This document shows positions 24,820 through 29,670 of a stretch of 29,670 nucleotides of DNA, one piece after another; within the stretch, counting starts at the first letter, position 1, and the number at the start of each line of letters is the position of its first letter. The position numbers and the translations under genes are program-made. A model generated the notes under the pieces. That model had not been told where the DNA came from and did no database searches. It worked only from the letters and a program-made list of their open reading frames with translations. Source of the DNA: JAJDFU01 sp964641965 (GTDB lineage: Bacteria > Bacteroidota > Bacteroidia > Chitinophagales > Saprospiraceae); the NCBI GenBank assembly GCA_964641965.1, contig CAZXLD010000055.1:1-29670 (forward strand), written 5' to 3'.

Positions 24820-24829
24820 GGTTTTCTTT

Positions 24830-26329
24830 TTATTTACTTGAAGCTAATGCCCCAAATTTTTTATTCGCATAATCCATAAAGGCACTGAAATTTAGAGAAT
24901 TTCCCGTCACCCTTTGGCAGAGTTCCTCCGCCTCGTATCGGCTACCGTGTTGGTGAATATTTTCCCTTAGCCAGCCTAAAAGTTCCTTATAATTTCCCTG
25001 CTCAATTTTTCCGGATAAGTCTTCAATATCATCTTGGGCCTGCGCAAAAAACTGAGCCGCGTAAAAACTGCCCAGCGAATAGGTTGGGAAATACCCCAGG
25101 CCGCCATGTGCCCAGTGGATATCCTGAAGTGCTCCTTGCAGATCATCAGGTACTTCTATGCCCAAATACTCGGCATACCTGGTTTTCCAAGCTTTAGGGA
25201 TGTCGCTGACTGCAAGCGCTCCTTCCAGCAACTGTTTCTCAATTTCATAGCGGATCATGACATGAAAATGGTAGTGTAATTCATCGGCTTCCGTTCGGAT
25301 GAGGTTGGGCTGCACTTGATTAATGGCCTGGTAAAAACGCTCCAGCGGTGTATCGCTCAAGGCTTCCGGAAATCGTTTTTGCAATACCGGGTATTCGGCT
25401 TTCCAAAAAGCCAGGCTGCGGCCTACATGATTTTCCCAGAGTCGGGATTGAGATTCGTGTATGCCTAAAGAAACAGCTCTTCCGATGGGAAGGCCATAAG
25501 CCTCAATGGGTAACCCTTGCTCGTATAGTGCGTGCCCACCTTCATGGATGCAACTCCAGGTCATATTGGACAGGTCGTGCTCATCGATACGGGTGGTAAC
25601 CCGAACATCTTCCGGGGAGAACGATGTGGTAAAAGGATGGGGAGAGATATCCTGTCGTCCGGCTTCAAATCGATATCCGATTTTCTTAAGCAGGTCCAAT
25701 CCAAGTTCCCATTGTTTAGCATGTTCGTAGAAGCGATGGAGGAAATTGACTTTGGGTTGAAAGCGACTTCGGATATCCGCTGCGAAGGGGGTCAACTTGG
25801 AGCGCACATCTGCAAATAGTGGATCCAGCATTGATACCGTGGCTTTGGGTTCATAGGTATCTAGCAAGGCATCGTAGGGATGTGCCTTGTAGCCCAAGCG
25901 CTCTGCCTCCTCTTTCTTGAGATCTACCAGTCTTTCCAATACTTCTCCAAAAATCTCGAAGCGATTTTCTTCCCGTGCGTTTAGCCAGGCATGGTAGGCT
26001 TCAGAAACGGTTTGCGACATTTTCACCACAAACGCTTTATCCAGCTTGAGGGTCTTTTGCAAATCACGCCAGCTCAGGGCAACGTTGCGTTTTTGGTCAG
26101 CTGTAAGGCCTTGATCTTCTTCTTGTAAGGACCTTATCAAGTTTACAAAGGTATCTGAAGTGCTTTCTTCATGATGGATACCCGAAAGGGTGGCCACTTG
26201 CTGACTGCGAAACCGGGCCCCTTCCTTTGGCAGGTTCACCTCTTTGTCCCAGCTCAGAACTGCAATACTCACTCCTATATCAGCCAGCTTGCGGCAGTGT
26301 TGTACGTATCTTTCGTATTTGTTCTCCAT
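24830..26329 (-). CDS. Metallocarboxypeptidase of family M32 (Taq-like)
   Basis: This 499-residue cytoplasmic zinc carboxypeptidase removes C-terminal residues from peptides. The zinc motif HEGGH is at 262-266 (HExxH), with the third ligand Glu in the GIHESQSRLWEN segment shortly after. Other M32 marks are TRTEADELHYHFHVMIRYEIEK, HWAHGGLGYFPTYSLG and the N-terminal SWDKEVNLP. Length is the family norm of about 500. The ATG overlaps the stop of the DUF423 gene by one base (TAATG), showing translational coupling in a reverse operon. Confidence 0.96.
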   Translation of the reverse strand: MENKYERYVQHCRKLADIGVSIAVLSWDKEVNLPKEGARFRSQQVATLSGIHHEESTSDTFVNLIRSLQEEDQGLTADQKRNVALSWRDLQKTLKLDKAFVVKMSQTVSEAYHAWLNAREENRFEIFGEVLERLVDLKKEEAERLGYKAHPYDALLDTYEPKATVSMLDPLFADVRSKLTPFAADIRSRFQPKVNFLHRFYEHAKQWELGLDLLKKIGYRFEAGRQDISPHPFTTSFSPEDVRVTTRIDEHDLSNMTWSCIHEGGHALYEQGLPIEAYGLPIGRAVSLGIHESQSRLWENHVGRSLAFWKAEYPVLQKRFPEALSDTPLERFYQAINQVQPNLIRTEADELHYHFHVMIRYEIEKQLLEGALAVSDIPKAWKTRYAEYLGIEVPDDLQGALQDIHWAHGGLGYFPTYSLGSFYAAQFFAQAQDDIEDLSGKIEQGNYKELLGWLRENIHQHGSRYEAEELCQRVTGNSLNFSAFMDYANKKFGALASSK

Positions 26330-26742
26330 TAATTTCTTGTGTTGGATGTGGTAGATTTACTAAAGGTGAATAGGATTAGGAACAACCAGCCCAGGATCAG
26401 GAATAAGCCACCGATTGGAGTAACTATTCCCAAGCCACCCCACCAGATGCCCGTCAGATCTCGTGTGGCTAACAAGTAAATCGATCCGGAAAATAAAACA
26501 ATCCCGATCATAAAACAGATTCCGGCTCGGTACAGATTGGGACTAGATTGGTGTTTCAGCAAGAGCGCCAAAATCAAAAACGCCAAGGCATGATAAAACT
26601 GGTAGCGTACACCAACTTGAAAAGTATCCAATTGGTCGGGGGTAAGCACGGTTTCGAGGCTGTGTGCCCCAAAAGCGCCCAAGATGACTGCTAATAGGCC
26701 CAGGATAGAGGCAAACCGAAGAAATAAGGTGGATTTTTCCAT
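26329..26742 (-). CDS. DUF423 family small membrane protein
   Basis: This 137-residue protein has four hydrophobic helices (about 6-26, 45-63, 70-90 and 100-127) and the DUF423 signature LGAFGAHSLE near residues 20-30. The family is widespread (YgdD in E. coli) and its function is not established. It is the third gene of the reverse operon. It lies 12 bases behind ung and overlaps the M32 start by one base. Confidence 0.9.
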   Translation of the reverse strand: MEKSTLFLRFASILGLLAVILGAFGAHSLETVLTPDQLDTFQVGVRYQFYHALAFLILALLLKHQSSPNLYRAGICFMIGIVLFSGSIYLLATRDLTGIWWGGLGIVTPIGGLFLILGWLFLILFTFSKSTTSNTRN

Positions 26743-26754
26743 GGGGTGTTTCTG

Positions 26755-27426
26755 TTACAAACTCCAATCAATGGGGGCTTTTCCCTGTTCGACAAGGTAT
26801 TGGTTGGCTTTGGAAAAATGTTTACATCCTTGAAAGGCGTCCCTGGCCAGAGGCGAAGGATGAGCTGCCTCCAGAATTAGATGCCGGCCAGGGTCCACCA
26901 AAGGAGCCTTGCTTCGAGCAAATTTTCCCCATAACATGAATACCAGACCAGCCTGCTGCTCGGAAAGGCGACGGATAACTGCATCTGTAAAGTTTTGCCA
27001 GCCCATTTTCTGATGGGAGCCTGCTTTATTTCGTTCCACGGTAAGCATGGCATTGAGTAAAAAAACACCTTGTTCGGCCCAGGAGGAAAGATCTCCGTGG
27101 TCAGGAATTTCAAACTGGACATCCGACTTTAACTCCCGATAAATATTTTTGAGAGACGGAGGCACCCGGACGCCCTTGGGAACGGAGAAGCAGAGCCCCA
27201 TGGCTTCGCCGGGATTGTGATAAGGGTCTTGGCCCAGGATCACGACTTTAACCTGCTCGAAAGGCGTTTTTTCAAAAGCATTGAAAATCAGCGACCCCGG
27301 TGGAAAAATGGTTTTACCCGCTTGTTTTTCTTTTCGTAAAAATTGGGCAAGGGCCTGAAAGTAAGGCGCTTCAAATTCTGCTGCGAGCACGGCCTTCCAG
27401 CTGGGCTCGATTTTGACATTACTCAT
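26755..27426 (-). CDS. ung: Uracil-DNA glycosylase, family 1
   Basis: This 223-residue enzyme removes uracil from DNA in base excision repair. The catalytic water-activating loop GQDPYH is at 65-70 (Asp67), the uracil-binding Asn is in FLLNAMLTV, and the minor-groove loop HPSPL is at 189-193 with His189. The VFMLWGKFA segment is also conserved. Length and motif spacing are normal. The ATG at 27424-27426 lies inside the end of the upstream hydrolase gene (8-base overlap), so the pair is likely co-translated. Confidence 0.97.
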   Translation of the reverse strand: MSNVKIEPSWKAVLAAEFEAPYFQALAQFLRKEKQAGKTIFPPGSLIFNAFEKTPFEQVKVVILGQDPYHNPGEAMGLCFSVPKGVRVPPSLKNIYRELKSDVQFEIPDHGDLSSWAEQGVFLLNAMLTVERNKAGSHQKMGWQNFTDAVIRRLSEQQAGLVFMLWGKFARSKAPLVDPGRHLILEAAHPSPLARDAFQGCKHFSKANQYLVEQGKAPIDWSL

Positions 27427-28369
27427 GCAAGGTGGATACTAGTTGGGATGTACCGGCATCGCCGGAAATAGCAGGCATCGCCTGTAGCACATCCAAAAGT
27501 AAGAATAAGGCCTCTTTTAGTTGGGCTCTTTCGGTCCACATCAGGTCATGTCCTCGGCCCGGGAACATTTTTTTGAACAGAAAAGGCGCATGCTTCAGCC
27601 TTAAGGCGGCAAGATGTGCATTTTCCGGATAGATCAGGCCATCTGCCAAGCCGTGAAAGATAAAAGTGGCTGCTGTTATGTTGTCCCAATGTTCTTCCAT
27701 TGATGTCAACTCATCAAAATGGGAAAGTTTTTCTTCATTGGCGACTCGCAGGGTAGAGGGAATTAACCACTTCAGGGTCCAATGGCTGGTAGGATAGGTG
27801 ATTCCGTAGGTTTTTTCTTCACCTGCGATCATTGAGGAGGATTGGAGCAATAGTCCGTCTGCCAATTCCGGGTAGTCCATCGCCAGACGGGCTGCCACTG
27901 TACCTCCGTAAGAGGATCCGTGTAAGATAATTTGGCCGAATTTCTTGCGCATAGGGCGGAGCATTCGCGCCAGGTAGGCTGCTTGTTGTTCAACCGAGGT
28001 TTCGGCGCGCCCGAAGCCCGAGTAGCCATATCCAGGGCGATCTATGGCCATCAAACTAGCTTTTTCCAGCAACGCGGGATCTGAAAGGAAAGCATTCCAA
28101 AAATTCAGGGAACTGGGAGCCCCGTGAATGAAAACGATCAGGGCTGATTTAGCTTCTCCAACAAGGAGATATCGGAGTTTGCGGTCTTTGGCCTTTAGAT
28201 AATGGACCTCTGCAGGCACATTTGGAGCCTTTTCAGCCAGGGAGTTCAGTATTTGATGATCGGACTCTCGGAGCTCCAGGAAAGAATAGGATACCCAAAG
28301 CAAGCCTGCAAGGGTAAGCGAAAAGTAAAACCGTTTCTTTTTAAAAAGATGTAATAGCGCACTGATCAT
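27419..28369 (-). CDS. Alpha/beta hydrolase, membrane-anchored
   Basis: From the chosen ATG the protein has 316 residues. A basic stretch (LFKKKRF) and a hydrophobic segment form a signal anchor, which would place the enzyme outside the cytoplasmic membrane. The catalytic Ser lies in GSSYGG (residue 153 from this start), the oxyanion loop is FIHGAPSS, the acid is probably the Asp in HGLADGLIYP, and the His is in GRGHDLMW. The substrate is unknown. A longer frame starts at 28408, but its extra 13 residues are polar and do not improve the anchor. It is the first gene of a four-gene reverse operon and overlaps ung by 8 bases. Confidence 0.85.
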   Translation of the reverse strand: MISALLHLFKKKRFYFSLTLAGLLWVSYSFLELRESDHQILNSLAEKAPNVPAEVHYLKAKDRKLRYLLVGEAKSALIVFIHGAPSSLNFWNAFLSDPALLEKASLMAIDRPGYGYSGFGRAETSVEQQAAYLARMLRPMRKKFGQIILHGSSYGGTVAARLAMDYPELADGLLLQSSSMIAGEEKTYGITYPTSHWTLKWLIPSTLRVANEEKLSHFDELTSMEEHWDNITAATFIFHGLADGLIYPENAHLAALRLKHAPFLFKKMFPGRGHDLMWTERAQLKEALFLLLDVLQAMPAISGDAGTSQLVSTLHE

Positions 28370-28503
28370 ACAAGATACTATTCTACTTAACCGACTATGG
28401 TGCAACAAGCAGCGTAAGCTGATGGTTTCGAAGAGGGGGAAAGACTAGTTTACTGGTTTCATCTTGGCAGAAAGGAAAGGACCAGTAGGGCGAAGGCTTC
28501 ACC

Positions 28504-28797
28504 ATGAAAATTCATCTCGGAAAAGAGAACACAAGCATGATACAACCAGGAAGCAAAACCTTATCTGAGGCCCTTTCCGCTGCCGGGGAACAACATCATG
28601 AATACCAGACCCACTACTTAAAGGGTGTCAACGATGACCAATGGGCGGGGTGGTATGCAGCCTATTTATTGGGTAGTTTGGGTCATTTCACTTCGCCCAC
28701 CCAACTGGTAGAGTGGTTGGCTGAAGTTCCGGTCACCGAAGATTGGACGAAGGATGCAGCAGCCTATATTTGGAAACGGGTGAAGGAGGGAGGTTAG
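28504..28797 (+). CDS. Small conserved-looking protein of unknown function
   Basis: The frame encodes 97 residues with no signal peptide or membrane helix. The core reads NDDQWAGWYAAYLLG followed by FTSPTQLVEWL, and the protein is rich in Trp, Tyr and Ala. It looks like a compact helical domain, and the WAGWYAAYLL pattern feels familiar from short bacterial hypothetical proteins, but I cannot name the family. A methionine at residue 12 (28537) is an alternative start. The nearest gene behind it is the divergent hydrolase, and it is followed by a tRNA locus. Confidence 0.6.
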   Translation: MKIHLGKENTSMIQPGSKTLSEALSAAGEQHHEYQTHYLKGVNDDQWAGWYAAYLLGSLGHFTSPTQLVEWLAEVPVTEDWTKDAAAYIWKRVKEGG

Positions 28798-28909
28798 CCA
28801 GTTAACGATAAATAGAAGATGGTAACAGGTAGATGGTAGGAGGATTTCGGGGTATTTTTTAAAATGTTGTGACCCGTATACCCTATACAACTTACGGTTG
28901 ACTTGTCCA

Positions 28910-28940
28910 TTGCACCGACCACAGAAAAGTGTTACTTTTG
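28910..28940 (+). promoter_or_regulatory. Promoter of the split tRNA gene
   Basis: TTG at 28910-28912 and TACTTTTG at 28933-28940 are separated by exactly 20 bases, matching both the -33 and -7 elements of the Bacteroidota housekeeping promoter. The predicted start, near 28946, lies about 33 bases upstream of the mature tRNA end. Confidence 0.75.
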
Positions 28941-28978
28941 CAAACGCAAAACGAATCTGAAACGTCAGGTTCGTTTAT

Positions 28979-29013
28979 GGTCCCGTAGCTCAGTTGGATA
29001 GAGCAACTGACTT
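28979..29013 (+). tRNA. 5' exon of tRNA-Arg(UCU), split by a group I intron (3' exon outside the window)
   Basis: The exon folds as a tRNA 5' half: acceptor strand GGTCCCG, U8-A9, D stem GCTC/GAGC with loop AGTTGGATA, A26, anticodon stem ACTGA, then C32, U33 and U34. The D-arm is identical to that of bacterial tRNA-Arg(UCU) over a long stretch. The intron guide predicts a 3' exon starting CUA, giving anticodon UCU. The 3' half lies past position 29670, so the identity is inferred; Lys, Gln or Glu (UUN) would need the splice site one base later. Confidence 0.8.
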
Positions 29014-29670
29014 TAAGCCGTTGTTAATTATTTAGCAACTACGTGTTCTAAGCTTTTTAAAGCTGGAGCATAATAGGAGCCTCGGCGTGGGAAACAGAAC
29101 CCGTCGAGTGGATACCACTGTATCGGGGAAACCTTCTGGAGTAGGAGAGTAACCAACTATTAAATCCTACGAAAATGGCAATCCCGAGGAAACTTCAGGT
29201 CAAAAACTGTTTTTTACATCACACTAAAAACAAAGGTGACCTGGGTGTATTAAAGGCTAAGTTGGACTTATTTGAACAAGGGTTTTTGATTTTGAATCCT
29301 GAAACTGAACATGCTCCTTTCGATCTTGTGATTTTCAAAGAGGGCTTGTTTAAGTCGGTTCAAGTTAAATACCGCACCTTAAATAGGAGTGGAGCCCTGG
29401 AAATAGCATTTCGCCGGACGCATTGTGATACTAATGGTTTGGTGGTACAGCAAATTGATAAAGAGTATATCGATTTGTTTGCAGTTTACTGTCCAGACAC
29501 GGATGAGTGTTATTACTTTGATCCCCAGCAATTCAATAAGTCTATTACACTTAGGGTAAATACATCGCGAAATTATCAGCAAGAGGGAATTCATTTTGCT
29601 AAAGAATTTCGGGAGGTTCCGTAGAGACTATACGTGGTACACCTGAGATGGTGAAGAGATAGTCCAGACC
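29014..29670 (+). ncRNA. Group I self-splicing intron in a tRNA anticodon loop (3' end missing)
   Basis: Core helices can be drawn directly. P1: exon GACTT (29009-29013) with guide GAGCC (29077-29081), including the required U-G at the splice site. P2: 29082-29090 with 29100-29107. P3: TACCAC (29113-29118) with GTGGTA (29634-29639). P4: TCGGG (29123-29127) with CCCGA (29183-29187). P5: GTAGGA (29141-29146) with TCCTAC (29165-29170). P6: GGAA (29188-29191) with TTCC (29617-29620). P7: GACTAT (29626-29631) with ATAGTC (29659-29664). P8: CACC (29640-29643) with GGTG (29650-29653). Conserved P, Q, R and S elements are recognisable (GGGGAAACC, GCAATCCCGAGG, AGAGACTATACG, AGAGATAGTCC). The layout resembles bacterial IC3 tRNA introns. 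P9 and the terminal G lie beyond the window. Confidence 0.92.
29175..29624 (+). CDS. Intron-encoded PD-(D/E)XK homing endonuclease (I-Ssp6803I type)
   Basis: This 149-residue protein fits the group I intron-associated PD-(D/E)XK family (Pfam PDDEXK_5), known from the 150-residue I-Ssp6803I of a cyanobacterial tRNA-fMet intron. Visible elements are KNKGDLGVLKAKLDLFEQGF (helix before the core), APFDLVIF (the acidic PD-like residue) and KSVQVKYRT, where Gln-Val-Lys takes the (D/E)XK place as in the family. RRTHCD follows. The ATG lies in the joining strand before the 3' half of P4, so the first codons encode the Q element. The TAG at 29622-29624 lies just before P7, so the last codons encode the 3' strand of P6. 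It would cut intronless tRNA alleles to spread the intron. Confidence 0.88.
   Translation: MAIPRKLQVKNCFLHHTKNKGDLGVLKAKLDLFEQGFLILNPETEHAPFDLVIFKEGLFKSVQVKYRTLNRSGALEIAFRRTHCDTNGLVVQQIDKEYIDLFAVYCPDTDECYYFDPQQFNKSITLRVNTSRNYQQEGIHFAKEFREVP

Noticed and set aside
28979..29020. Reading the anticodon loop straight through as an unbroken tRNA with anticodon UUA
   Set aside because: UUA would read a stop codon, the 3' anticodon stem does not follow, and group I core elements begin right after U34.

Overview
The window looks like a chromosomal segment of a member of the Bacteroidota, probably near Saprospiria/Lewinella. The reasons are the gene order of a complete alternative complex III plus aa3-type cytochrome oxidase locus, candidate promoters of the Bacteroidota type (TAnnTTTG), mostly weak Shine-Dalgarno sequences, and small secreted proteins typical of that phylum. 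The assignment is an inference from gene content; no phylogeny was run.

Left part (1-7082): a heptanucleotide tandem array (1-70) lies beside a reverse-strand bifunctional NAD(P)HX repair enzyme (nnr). A gene-free stretch with several inverted repeats follows, then a forward outer-membrane beta-barrel gene, a bidirectional terminator, a reverse SPFH/band 7 gene, and a reverse three-gene proton-translocating transhydrogenase operon (pntA1-pntA2-pntB). The same kind of heptad array reappears at 7059-7082 and runs into a 100-N assembly gap (7083-7182).

Centre (7183-24118): one long forward respiratory locus. A promoter at 7198-7228 precedes actA-B-C-D-E-F (quinol:cytochrome c/oxidase reductase, alternative complex III). 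After a hairpin and a candidate internal promoter come coxB (subunit II), coxA (subunit I), ctaB (heme O synthase), two subunit III genes, subunit IV, a SCO-like protein without cysteines, a DUF420 (CtaM-like) assembly protein and a small CPMC membrane protein. Together these would take electrons from menaquinol to O2 and supply the heme and copper assembly factors. The divergent pnt operon would couple the resulting proton-motive force to NADPH.

Right part (24119-28978): a secreted protein of uncertain family, then a compact reverse operon (alpha/beta hydrolase, ung, DUF423, M32 carboxypeptidase) with overlapping or closely spaced genes, and a small unknown forward gene.

Right edge (28910-29670): the most unusual element. 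A tRNA gene with its own promoter is broken in the anticodon loop by a group I intron. The ribozyme core can be traced by base pairing (P1, P2, P3, P4, P5, P6, P7, P8 and a predicted P10). A 149-residue PD-(D/E)XK homing-endonuclease-like gene sits in the P6 loop, with its start and stop codons inside the core. The internal guide predicts a 3' exon beginning CUA, which with the 5' exon gives tRNA-Arg(UCU) split between U34 and C35. The 3' exon lies beyond the window.
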